From Collybiopsis luxurians FD-317 M1 (taxonomy: Eukaryota; Basidiomycota; Agaricomycetes; Agaricales; Omphalotaceae): a stretch of DNA of 64,000 bases. Both the position numbers and the translations under genes were made by a program. The notes beneath the pieces are model-generated. The model was given only the letters and a program-made list of their open reading frames with translations, made no database searches and had not been told where the DNA came from. The stretch covers positions 1,607,123 through 1,671,122 of the forward strand of contig KN834751.1 of NCBI GenBank assembly GCA_000827265.1. Direction: 5' to 3'. Below, in pieces: positions 21,639 through 32,534 of the stretch (within the stretch, counting starts at the first letter, position 1; every line of letters starts with the position of its first letter).

Positions 21639-21653
21639 GGTTATGGGCCCCGC
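21639..21653 (+). other. copia primer binding site, half-tRNA type
   Basis: GGTTATGGGCCCCGC immediately follows the 5' LTR. It is complementary, with one or two mismatches, to the anticodon loop and stem region of initiator tRNA-Met (GGGCTCATAACC) and not to a tRNA 3' end. Drosophila copia is known to prime from such an internally cleaved initiator tRNA half, so the same mode is inferred here. Confidence 0.6.
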
Positions 21654-21660
21654 TATAACG

Positions 21661-22796
21661 ATGACCGAAAACTCTTACAAATTTGATGTCCTCCCTAAAC
21701 TCATCAATGACAGCTCCAACTGGCATAGTTGGAAGGAGAAGGTCTACACCAATATTGTTAGCAAACCTGGACTTCGATGACACATTGTTGGATGAGTAAC
21801 TAAATCTACCGAACCAGTGGAGCACAATGGGAAGTGGTACACCAGCAGTTCTAGTATGGCTGTACCCCTAACTGATACTGACTTGGAGAAGCTCAAAGAT
21901 CAAATTGACACTTACCACCAGTGCAAGGCTCAGATTAAAGACATCATATACAAATGTCTTTCTGAAAGCACTCTCAACAATATTAAGAGTGAATCCTCTG
22001 CCTGCAATGCCTGGAACAAACTTTGTAAACTCTTTGAGAAGAAAGGAGACTTAACCCACACTTCTCTCCTTGCAACTCTCCAAGCTACTCAGTGCAGCAA
22101 GGATGATGACCTCTGTGCTCATCTCAACAAGATGGACAACATCAAGGAGTCTCTTGCCACTATGGGTCAACCACTGCCTGATGGGACCTATATTGCATAC
22201 CTCAAGCTCTCCCTTCCTGAATCCTACCAATCCATCGCTTGCGCAGTCACAGCTGGAATTACTTCTGCTGGTGGAACTGTTACCATCACCTCTCTTACTG
22301 CTCCTATCCTCGAGGAGTATGACGGATGCGCATTGCAGAAGAAAGCTAGTAAAGCTATTCAGAATGCAGTGATGATAGCTAGTGGAAAGAACCACACTGG
22401 TACACAAATCTCAAAGGGATCAAAGAGTCCCTCTTCATCTAAAGGTGGTAGCCCCCAAGTCGACAAGTTGAGTCTTCACTGCTCGAACTGCAACAAGAAG
22501 GGACACATAGCTGAAATGTGCTATGGCAAAGGAGGCAGACGTGAGGGTCAGGCACTGTGGCAGAAGAGATATGGTAAAGGAAACAAGCCTAAAGCTGCAA
22601 ATGTTGTGGAAGAGGCCCCAGCAGAAAACTATGCATTCTCTGCTATCATTGACAAGTTGCATCAAGTAAACAACTTTGGTATCAACAACTATTCCTTCCT
22701 CACACTCAACACCTGCACCAACCTTGATTATCCCACTGCTTTATATGCAAGCATTCAAGGACCTACCTATGTCAAAATCATCGATACAGGAGTGAG
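21661..22796 (+). pseudogene. copia gag region
   Basis: The frame opens with ATG at 21661 (MTENSYKFDVLPKLINDSSN) and is interrupted by TGA stops at 21778 and 21793, the first where CGA would encode Arg. From 21796 it is open to the nested insertion. It includes the gag/UBN2-like core (IDTYHQCKAQIKDIIYKCLS, WNKLCKLFEKKGDLTHTSLL, LPESYQSI) and a CCHC zinc knuckle CSNCNKKGHIAEMC near 22480-22520, which binds the packaged RNA. Gag continues into pol without a frame change; the boundary is not marked by a stop in the ancestral frame. Confidence 0.88.
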
Positions 22797-25700
22797 TGTT
22801 GAGAAAAGGTTATGGCAAGTACTTCAGGAATAGTGAAACTTCTTGTTGTTTAGCTACTCTATGTACATCTTTTATACCTAGAGTAATTACTTCTAGAATA
22901 TTCTACTAATTTTGATAATACTTAAAGAGATTACTAAGAAAACAATGGAGCACTGCTTGAGTCGCTCCTAGAATGTGTAAGTACCTTCTTGCACATTCTC
23001 AACAGCGAGCAGTCACTTTACTCCTGATCGCCAAGCCTTAACTGACTTTGTCAAAATGAGCCCAGAGCCTGCTTGTACTACAGATAACTGTGAATTCATG
23101 ATGGTTGGAAAGGGAAACATGGACATAAATTTCCCTATGGGAAAGAATCAAAAACCTATGGTGATTTGTTTAAAGAATGTCCTGTACACACCAACAATGT
23201 CCTATACCCTCATTTCTGTATCGCAACTCAACCAAGCTGGATATTCACCCAAGATTAGTGGCAGAATCTGCACAATTCACTCACCAAAGCCTGCATCTAC
23301 AGTCATCACTCATGTCTCCAACATCTGAGGTCTCTATTGCATTGAAGAGGATCTCATTCAGGTTGCCAGCATTGCATCAAGGAAGAAACTCACCTTGCTA
23401 GAGTTCCATTATCTTCTGGGACATGTTAACTTCAACGCCTGTATTGCTATCCTCAAAAATCATCTTGCCAAAGATCTCCCAGATGTTGACATTGACAACA
23501 TAAAACCATTTTGCAGTGTTTGCGCAAAGGCTAAAGCAGTCTGTCAACCCTTTCCTAAAGAGAGTCAGACAAAGTATAAGAACTATGGTGACAAAGTTGT
23601 ATCTGACCTATGGGGACCTGCCAGTATCCAAAGCCTCTCTCGAAGCCTATACTTCCAGCCAATAATTGACCTCACCTCCCACAAGATTTGCTCCTATTTC
23701 CTGAAGGCAAAGTCAGAAGCCTTTGAAAATTACAAGGCTTTTGAGGCCTTTGCAAAAAATCATTGGGGTATTTCTGCAATAAAGATCTTTGGATCAGATT
23801 GAGGCAGCGAGTTCATGAGTGAAGAATTTCACACTCACCTATCTCAAGCTGGTACAATTTGTCACCTCAATGTACATGACTCATTGCAGTCAAACAGTCT
23901 AGTGGAATGCATCATTGGAATTTGCTTATCCAATGCAAGGGCACTCTTGACTGGTTCTGGATTGCCCAAATTTTTGTGGCCGGAAGCAATCAATCATAGT
24001 ATTTTGCTTTGGAACAGAGTACCATCTTCTGATGGTACCATGTCAGCTTTTGAGTTTGTAACTGGATCAAAGCCTTCACTCAAGGATCTCATAGCCTGGG
24101 GATCAACAGTTACTATTTGGGACTTAAGTTCAGACAAGCTGGACTTACATGGTAAGGAAGGTAAATTCATTGGATACAATGGAGAATCCAAGGGCATTCA
24201 TGTGTACTGGCCTGACTGGCGCATTGTCAGCATTGAACACAATGATAGGCACAATCCCAGTAATATCATTTTCACCTCTTCTGGGTCTGAGGGGGAGCAT
24301 AAAGATAAATCTTCCAGCCCCAACATTGACACTAACAATGATAGCTCACCTCAAGCACCTACTAACCCTTCCAATACTCCTACTCAGCCTGAACTAACAC
24401 AGCCTGAACCTGCGCGTTCAACTCACCAGCGCCCACCTCCTGGATATTTTAAAGACCTTGCAGCCAGTAAGAATGTTAATATTGCAGAATTCACTGAGGC
24501 GTACGAAGCCCTAGTCTCTGAGGCTGGTGACCACTATGATGACAACAAAATTGTCAAATGAATTGTTGAAATTGCTTGTGCCGCAGTCAACAGTGATCCT
24601 ACTACACTCGCTCAAGTGTTAGCTGGTCCAGAACATGATAGCTGGTTGGAAGCTTACCAAAACAAAGTTAATTGACTGAAGATCTACAATACCTTCAATA
24701 TTGTTCAATGGCCATGCAGTGGAACCAACATTGCTAAATGCATTGTGGTGTTGCATTGAAAACTTGGTCCTGATGGCACAGTTTCAAAGTACAAAGCAAT
24801 TTGCATAGGAGGCTATAGTCAAGTTTTTGGTATTGATTTCGACAAGACTTTTGCTCCAGTGGTTTGTAAAAATTCCCTTTGTATAATCTTTGCATATGGC
24901 GCATCAAAAGGAGCCTACATTGAACAAATAGATGTTGAAAGCACTTACCTCCAAGCCAATCTCCACCATACTATCTACATGGAAATTCCCCCCTTCCCAA
25001 CTGACTTTTACTTGCCCAAGACTGAAGTCACTGCCATCAAGAACCCCATATGCTGACTCAAATGCCCTTTGTATGGAAGTTGCCAGGGAGCTAAGGAGTG
25101 GTATGATAAAAATTGTAGCATCCTGGTCAACATTATGAAGTTCCAAGCTAGTGCCACTGACCCATGTGTCTTCTTTAAATTCCAAGGGGAGACATATGTT
25201 GTTCTTGGTGTGGCCACTGACAATTTCTCAATTGTTGCCGACAGTCAGAGGAGCTCAAAGGGATTTGTGGTCGAGTATCAAGGAAGGGTAAATATAACCA
25301 AGCTTGGGAGCATTGGTTGGTTACTCAGAATGACCGTCACATGAAATTACAAGAAGCAAACCATCACCTTGGCTCAAAAGGCATACTGTCAAACTATAGT
25401 TGACAGGATGGGTCTCAGTGATGCAAACCCAGTTGCCACACTGTTGGAACTGGGCATCAACTTGACACCTAACTCGGCTGCCGTATCTCCCAAATTACTG
25501 TCATTGGAAGACGCTGCCTTGTATAGGATGGGTGTCAGCTCTCTCATATACCTATCTGACAGTTCTCACCCCAATATCACCTATTCTGTATCAGTTCTCT
25601 TGTGTTATATGGCCTCACCTCACTCTACACACCTCAAGGCCCTCAAGTGCATTGTTCATTATATTCTTGGAACTATTAACAAAGGATTAGAGTTAGGTGG

Positions 25701-26175
25701 TGAAGAACTTACCTTTGAAGCCTATTCGGATGCCAATTTCACTTCTGATCTGGACTGCAAGTCAATCAGCAGATACACCATCTTCTTCGGCATTGGCATT
25801 GTTTCATGGAGCTCAAAGAAGCAGAGCATTGTTACAGTCTCTACTACTGAATCTGAATACAGTGCTCTCACTCATGCAGCCAAGGACATCATTTGGTGCT
25901 GCAAGTTCATCAGAGGACTCAATCCCATTTCCATTCATTCCCCAACTGTCCTTTATTGCGACAACCAGAGCGCTATCTGCCTTGCTTCTGATGCAACATT
26001 CCACATGCGGATGAAGCATATTGATATTCACTTCCATTTTGTCTGCCAAACCATTGAACAAGAAGAAATTTGAGTCATTTATATAGCAACTGAACACATG
26101 GTTGCTGATTGCATGATGAAATCCCTTGCCCACATTCAGTTCACTCATTTCCATGATATCATGGGTGTACACTAA
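22780..26175 (+). pseudogene. copia pol region (protease, integrase, RT, RNase H)
   Basis: One continuous frame in register with gag. Protease IIDTG lies at about 22780. The integrase zinc-binding HHCC (H-YLLGH ... CSVCAKAK) is at about 23405-23550, and the catalytic core has DLWGPA, FGSD followed by a stop then GSEF. RT shows YKAICIGGYSQVFGIDF..TFAPV, the 'IDVESTYLQANL' block and CPLYG. The YVDD-like box reads ATDN, with the second catalytic Asp replaced by Asn (a G-to-A change). RNase H shows AYSDANFTSDLDCKS, SWSSKKQSIVTVSTTESEY and CDNQSAICLA. TGA stops lie at 23326, 23800, 24559, about 24673, about 24757, 25054, 25342 and 26071. The element cannot make functional pol. Confidence 0.93.
22797..23004. 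repeat. nested 208-bp LTR-like insertion in the copia protease
   Basis: The insert begins TGTTGAGAAAAGG and ends CACATTCTCAACA, so its ends are TG...CA with a 9-bp inverted TGTTGAGAA/TTCTCAACA. It is flanked by a 5-bp duplication, GTGAG (22792-22796) and GCGAG (23005-23009), which differ by one C/T change at a CpG. It splits the copia protease active site, so that Asp-Thr-Gly lies left and SSHFTPDRQAL right. Because 208 + 5 is a multiple of three, the outer frame is preserved. It is best read as a solo LTR of a second element; it has no coding capacity. Confidence 0.75.
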
Positions 26176-26202
26176 CTCATGGGTGTACACTAACTGCACA
26201 GT

Positions 26203-26211
26203 GAGGGGGAG
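26203..26211 (+). other. copia polypurine tract
   Basis: GAGGGGGAG directly abuts the 3' LTR, the expected position for plus-strand priming. Just upstream (26161-26196) an 18-bp unit ATGGGTGTACACTAACT(C/G) is tandemly duplicated. Confidence 0.75.
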
Positions 26212-26572
26212 TGTTAAGGTAGATGCTGTTCTACGCCCCTAATGGACTTTCTATGTATTTCCCATTTATAGTACTTGATTAGTAATACATTTCCAATCTC
26301 TAGTTACAAGTCAGATTCCCTTTTTCCTTTTCTTCTCTTTACCAACTACATTCCTTATCTATCCTACCTATATGAGGCTGCCACCTTTGTTGTGAGTTCA
26401 TACTTATATATAGCATATACTGGGCACATTACTAACTTACCTAGTATATAACATCTTTACTGTTCTAGGTATCTACATTCATTATCACCATATACCTTCA
26501 TTTATATAACATCTTTACTGTTCTAGCTTATCAATGTGCTCCCAAAGTCCTATCATAATCCTGCGCTCAACA
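26212..26572 (+). repeat. 3' LTR of the copia element
   Basis: Starts TGTTAAGGTAGATG and ends GCGCTCAACA, followed by the CCTAG duplication. It differs from the 5' LTR by about ten bases, nearly all transitions, most of them at CpG dinucleotides in one of the two copies. Confidence 0.95.
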
Positions 26573-27078
26573 CCTAGGTACAGATCAGTACAGTTGGGGA
26601 GAGGATGAGGACTGTGGTGTTGGATTGAGAGGGAAGGTAAGGTGGTCCGAGGGGTCAGAATTATAGAGAATGATCAATTAGGTAGAGGGCAGTGAATAGC
26701 AATTACATTACCACTGCAAGCAGTGGCACTGAGCCTGGTGTTTGTAATCAGTCCCAGAAATATATGTGAGCATTCTGTACCATTTCCAATGGAAGTTCAG
26801 TAAAACAGTGTAGTACATTTCTACAACAATGATGCAATATACATCAGAAAAAGTCCCCTAGGCCCAGGCTGCCAAGAGACACCCCTCAAATCCTAGAAAG
26901 CCTCAGGATCCCTCAGGGGCTGCCTGAGCGCAATTTTAGAGCCCTGAGGGCCCTTGAAATCATCCCCAGAGATCCCCAGGGAACCTCAGAGATGCTGAGT
27001 TTCTTTGGTACAAGCAAGATAAATCTGTCCCTGTTTCTTAACCATACAGTTACTGGTGTTATTTGACATGTTAGTGGA

Positions 27079-27262
27079 CCAATGCTAATGTGTGGCAGTA
27101 CTCATGCCCTTTTCAGCAATCAGAGCTTGTTACAGTAGAGCATTCATCATCAAAAGTAAAGTACTGTACTACTTTGATTGGAAGTTCATTGACTATGATG
27201 CACTTGATGCAAAGTAGGCCAATGCTAATGCGTGGCGGGACTCGTGCCCTTTTCAGTAATTG
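27079..27262 (+). repeat. imperfect direct repeat, about 43 bp, two copies
   Basis: CCAATGCTAATG followed by (T/C)GTGGC, ACTC(A/G)TGCCCTTTTCAG occurs at 27079-27120 and again at 27219-27262. Mismatches are mainly transitions at CpG-like positions. The element type is unknown. Confidence 0.7.
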
Positions 27263-27302
27263 GAACAAATTACATACCTCACGGATCCTGGATCATCAAT
27301 GC

Positions 27303-27795
27303 AAGTAATGAAAATTAGCTAAAATTGTATAAATTGCAAAAATTAGATCAATTCAAAATTCCCTGCCTTGGATCAGGCACAGAATTGTCAGAACAGAATC
27401 TCGGCATTCCATTCCATGCATTTGTAATGATGCATGGTCAAGTTCATTCATCAGTTCAGGGCCACTATTGATGCATGATGCACTTGAAGTACAATTCAGT
27501 TCAATGTAAGTGCTGGCCTGAAAGTCAAGTGTCAACACTTTGATTATGCTCATTAAGGAAGTATGGTGTATGTATTAGAATGCTTCTAGAGACTGAAGCT
27601 TGAGCCACATAGAATACCCCACTTTGATCTATTCAAAAAGCTCTGCAAAAAATTTCAGTATGAAGTACGGTATACTAACTAAAATAATATAAGTTGCAAA
27701 ATTAAGATCAATTCAGAATTGCCTGTCTTGGATCAGGTACAAAATCATTGCAGCATAAACTTGGCATTTCATCCTATGCACTCGTAATAACGATT
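27303..27795 (+). repeat. imperfect direct repeat, about 130 bp, two copies
   Basis: 27303-27440 and 27667-27795 share, in the same order, TAAATTGCAAAA/TAAGTTGCAAAA, AGATCAATTCA, TGCCT-CTTGGATCAGG-ACA, and TTGGCATTTCAT-like and CATGCATTTGTAATGA-like blocks. Spacing is about 365 bp. It could be LTR remnants or a local duplication; no target duplication was found. Confidence 0.6.
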
Positions 27796-28084
27796 CTGTG
27801 GAAGGTAGATCCGATGGGGACCATGCGCCATTTGAAATTTTAGATTTGGGCAAATATTAATTGTAAATATGTAAACTTGTAAACTTGATGATGCGAATAT
27901 GGTTCCTGAGGAATCCAATAGACCATGGGTGTTTGAAACACACACCGTACTAACTATTTGGATTTGGTAGTGCATTTAAGTACATAATTATGGGCTGTCG
28001 AATCAAGGCCCTAGTGCCCCCTTCCCTTGCGTTTACTTCCAAGTATCGAAGTCTCACCAGATCCCTCGCGGTATCTATCCAAAA

Positions 28085-29000
28085 ATGCTCCAAACTGCCT
28101 TTAATATCCTCACTCGGGAACTCGATATCTTCCTGGGGTGTTCCTGGAGAGAATGGTCGGTTATTGTCATCCCAGGATTTTTATTTTCTATCGGCGCAAT
28201 GAGGACTTTAACTCCTCCACACCCGTTGATCATTTTACCGAGCTACCTCTTCCTCACCTTGTGGCTCGCACTGTATATGTATTTTTTCAATCTCTCCAAC
28301 CAGATCCCCAGTATCGAAGAAGATCGTATTAATAAACCCGACCGTCCGATACCCTCCGGAAAACTCACCATCGTTGGTGCAAAGAAACGATGGGTCCTGT
28401 CACTGGGAGGGTTCCTCTCCACAGCAATATATGAACCCAATCTTCGGATAGAGACAATCACTTGGATTCTCATCGTCGCGTTGTTGTGCGCGACGCCATT
28501 TGGTAATCACTGGCTCATCAAAAACTGCATTTCGATGAGCATCGGGACATGGGCCTTACTTCGAGCATCTTGGAAGATCATTGCACCTTTGACGCCACAG
28601 GCTAAACGTCATGTTCTTGCCCTGTCATTATGGGCAGGCTTGCTGACGCACATTCAAGATCTTCGAGATGTGAAAGGTGATACAGCGGTGGGTCGGAAAA
28701 CTTTACCTATTGCTTTTGGCAACTCGAATAGCAGGCGGATTATGGCATTCTTCCTTATACCTGTATCATTGGTGGAACTGTGGATATGTGACATACTATC
28801 CCTCGCGCCACATGCATTTCTGGCTTATCGGATCCTATATGAGAAAGGAGAATTGTATGGCCACAAGACATACATGGTAGGTATCTCCCACTCCTTAATT
28901 TCAGTTCATTATAATCTCCAAACTCCAGATCTACACGTACGTCTTTTGTTTGATGGTGACTCTGACAGCCCTGGAGGGCATCGGATGGAGTGCAAATTAA
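28085..29000 (+). CDS. UbiA-family membrane prenyltransferase
   Basis: Two exons, 28085-28876 and 28929-29000, encode 287 aa. The intron near the 3' end restores a final hydrophobic helix (IYTYVFCLMVTLTALEGIGW) that unspliced reading would lose. Both Asp-rich motifs of UbiA enzymes are visible: the first around NQIPSIEEDRINKPDRPIPSG (N..x..ED..N.PDRPIPSG) and the second DLRDVKGDTAVGRKTLPIAF. These motifs bind Mg2+ and the prenyl diphosphate inside a multi-helix membrane bundle. Family members prenylate quinones, haem or aromatic/terpenoid scaffolds. In Agaricomycetes many are linked to meroterpenoid or terpenoid metabolism, but no biosynthetic partner genes adjoin it. The length and eight to nine hydrophobic segments are normal. 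Confidence 0.9.
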
Positions 29001-32000
29001 TGTCAGTGTGATGATTGAGTATATCAAGCAACCTTTCACATTTGGGAACAAGGATGTATTGGATATGTGATATTATCGTATCTAGTGTTCACCCATCTTA
29101 TTATTTACGAACAGTGTAATCTCCCTTTATTGGAAGATGTAAACATCTTCGCTTTGTTTCATGATATTGGTGTTGTAAATATGTGTAGACCTTGCCTTGT
29201 TGCCATCATAGGATTTATTATTATGATTGCAAATACATATTTCTTGTTTATGATTTTATCATACTACGGGTTCATTATACTGTGTGCAGACCAGTACATT
29301 CTCTGCTCCATTTTTTGGGTTAGGAGTTGACATTGACAAAGAATCATTCCATCTTTACTAGAACTCCTTCCTGCTTCCCTCGGCCACCGTGACATGGAAT
29401 TTCTACCAATCGCTTGTATAAACGCCTTTTCACCGCTCGGAAACATCGCTGGGTTGTGAGTCAAAAACCTTTTCGATTGAAATTGGATGGATTCTCTAAT
29501 TCAGTCTAACTCAAATTTTTTTTTTTGGAAATACATATAGGACTCTTCGGCCCAATGGATTCCTACTGATACCGCAGTTCTTATGCAGTGAGTTTCTCAT
29601 TCCAGTTATGGCTTTGATCCAGGGTTGTCCTTGATGCAAATCTGCATTGCTTCTGTGCAATCTCAATCTTCAGATGGGACTTGGCAATTTTGAGTTTCAG
29701 CAGGCAGCTCTAAAAAGCAGAGCAGAAAGGTAGGAAAACAAATAGGTCCAGCTATGTTTAGTGAAGAGCAAGATAACAGTGTGGAAACGGCGCTTTTGGG
29801 TCTTATCTGAATGTCTTGACCGTAGTAAAGCGACAGCGATAACGAAGAGCACAAGGGACCAAGGTGGTGGTAGATGTATAGTCCACAATGCAAGAGTGTC
29901 AGAAAAGCGATTCCGAACGGCTTCACAAATCGACACATATGCATATGTCATGGAATATGCGCATGATTAGTCAATTAAGCACTAAACGCGTTGACCAGGA
30001 CATATCACGGATGACTTTCGCGCTTCACGTGAATACGCACAAGTGCACGGGGCTTCGTCTTTCCCACAAAAGAACGAGGTAGAGAAGTAAACCTTTACTC
30101 GGAGCGAGTTCGGTTCAGTGGCATGACTCCCGGAACCGCGCTAAAAGCGAATCACATCTACACTCGTCCGAAACCAGACCCAAAGCTAAAAGCCACATCC
30201 TCCAATCCGTCATAGCGAAATGGTCCGCGCACCATATCTCCTTCTCTGGTCTCTTGTTAGTCACCTAATCCGCATCTTTCTCCATCCATCTCATGAAGTG
30301 CTTTCGTTCAATAGGTGAGAGCAACTTGTCGCTATCTGGAAAGTCCTGCACCAGGGGAGCCTGCGGAATTCTGGGCTATCACAGTCGCGACCGGGAAATG
30401 GCGTGGGCGAAAGGTCAGAGTCAAACAGGAGTGTGATCATAGAAGGGTATAGCCAGGGAGAGGATGAGGCGATGTTAAAGGTTGGACGGGAATTCGTTCT
30501 ACATAGCATGGATGGTGTATGAATAATGGGGAGATTGTAGAGAGTCATGGTTCAAGAGTGGACAATAATTGCACCAACTTCAGCGGACGTCAAAAAGCTT
30601 GTGGTTCTGCACACGATGTAAGCATCTTGTAACAGTTTCCATAGTCATACTTCCATATACAGCGTTGTTTATATACGCGAGGCTTGGAGGAATAGTAACT
30701 GCAAAGGCTGTGTTCAGGAGAGCAACTAGGAAGAAGAGGTGTATGGGAAGCAAATGGACAACAGGGATATTACTATTAGAAGCTGGAGGCGGGAGAGGTT
30801 CATGGGGTCAAGGGGTAGGTATGAAACAGATGTTGAAGAGAAGAAGGGGCTTACTTAGTACCGAGGGGTCCGGGACTTCGGAAATGATTGACAAGCCCTT
30901 TCCCTCGAAGTTACGAGTTCGGAATGAAATGGAGGAAACTTGGTCGGATTTTCACGGGCACTTGTGCCGTATCGTCCCGTTTTAGTAACCGAATCGTCCG
31001 TAGATGGTCAATAGCGCTTATTTCTCGATTCTTTAATTTCATCAAAAAATTTTTCCCATCTCTTTCAGTCTCTATTTTCGAACCTTTCCTTTGTATTTGA
31101 ACGCACAGGTACTTTACAGCACTAGAATGCAATATCCATCCTTCAGGACTCGTACCTGCCACGTGCACAGCGCGATGGCCCACTTTCACACGTTCGCGCT
31201 CTAGGAGCTCACTGACCGCTTATCGAAGTTGAACTTAACGGATATTTGAGGCGTGCAGGTTTTTCTAGGCAGCGGGGCCTTTTCAAGCTGAAGTTTTTGC
31301 GGATGTTGTCCAAGGTCTCATCGCATTCTCCTTCGCTTTCTTTCGTCATTCACTATATCTTCAACTCGTGTTGTCATCGACATGTTTTCCTGATGCGAGT
31401 AGAACTAAATGAATAGGTGATACCGGCTCTCCATCCGTATCCCACGTCTATGCTCTGGCTTCTGACGCGGTATCAAATTCGAAAAATTTTCAATGCAATC
31501 CTATCCCAACCTATTATATATGTAACTGCCGGAGATTCAGCGTCGATGACACTAATACGATCTGGGTGGTGGACGGATTTGACCCCCTCCAGCTGGTTTT
31601 TCTCTAAGGATACACACCTTTTGTATATTTCTCATTTCTTCTCTTGCTGCTGTACGCCGAATCTCTGCACGGTAGTTCTCCGGTTCTCTTAGGCCACATC
31701 ACGTTCCACCTGGCTTTTTTCTCTCTGATCGTTCGTGATATTTTCCTTATTCCTCATTTTTCTTTCATGTTACCGTACGCCGGCCATCCGATGTGGGGTA
31801 GTCGTTCAGTCCTTTCGGGCCACGTCACGCTCCGTCTGGTCCTTCTCTCCGAGCCTTTGAAACTGATTGCTCCATCCAAGGCTGTTATCTCCTCTTTCAG
31901 ACGAGAAGCACGGAAAGAACGGTAGCGACGCAATGTCCCACGAATCTTCACATCTGCAGCTTCATTTCCGCTCGACAGGGAACTGTAGCCTACTGCAGCC

Positions 32001-32534
32001 TTCTCCCGATCTGCCAAACTGAAAAGTGTCGATTATGAAGTGGTGAGTGAGTGCTCCCTCTACCTTTCCAGGATTGCTAGATGTGTTGCAACCTACGCAT
32101 GTCGTACACGTATGCCTACTGACCGTGAACATATCCGCGCCTGGTCCCGGGCCCCTTTGGGCCCTTTGTCCTTAACTTCCGTTCAAACGAAACACATTCA
32201 CAACAGTGACGGCCAGATGTTCGAACATCACAAGTTGTTTAAACTTTAGGCACCTGGTATATTAATCATCTGCTCGGTTCTTTCCTTCCTGACTTAGCCA
32301 AGGTGAATGACGGTTGTCAAGACCTCTGGCACTCAAGTCGACAAATTATATGCTTTCGGAAGCATGTGTTCCAACCTTAGTTTCAGGCAAAAGTATTCTA
32401 TATAAAATCGAAACTCTTAGCGATGAGTCGACCTCTTCGCCAGACTCTCTTTTTTGTTATTTCGTTATTATCCTCCAATTATTACAGTAGTAGCGATTGA
32501 ACCGCCGCTTTAAAAAGAACAGTCGTCCCTGCTC
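29001..32534. other. 3.5-kb region without a supportable gene
   Basis: Scattered coding-like fragments occur, such as 29389-29460 followed by a possible intron to about 29552, and 30318-30450 with a Trp-containing open frame. None forms a gene model or matches a family. It may contain unrecognised small or decayed genes. The 3' end (about 32423-32490) has an ATG followed by a hydrophobic stretch that could encode the signal peptide of the next gene. Confidence 0.4.

Larger units (their letters stand above)
21279..26572 (+). mobile_element. full-length, inactivated Ty1/copia LTR retrotransposon
   Basis: The element is bounded by LTRs of 360 and 361 bp and flanked by a perfect 5-bp target duplication CCTAG (21274-21278 and 26573-26577). 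It has a primer binding site just after the 5' LTR, a purine tract just before the 3' LTR, and one gag-pol frame in the copia order: gag, protease, integrase, reverse transcriptase, RNase H. The coding frame is unbroken by frameshift but carries ten TGA stops and a nested 208-bp insertion. The LTRs are about 97% identical by eye, so insertion is not ancient. It lies about 150 bp from the tRNA-like locus at 21052-21127. Confidence 0.95.
26578..28084. other. AT-rich repeat-bearing intergenic region
   Basis: No gene recognised. The region contains two sets of imperfect direct repeats (27079-27120 with 27219-27262, and 27303-27440 with 27667-27795), annotated separately. It resembles decayed transposon DNA. 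Confidence 0.5.

Noticed and set aside
23326..26073. Reassignment of TGA as a sense codon in the copia element
   Set aside because: Host genes in the window use TGA as a stop. The TGA positions coincide with expected CGA arginine codons at CpG sites, so mutation explains them.
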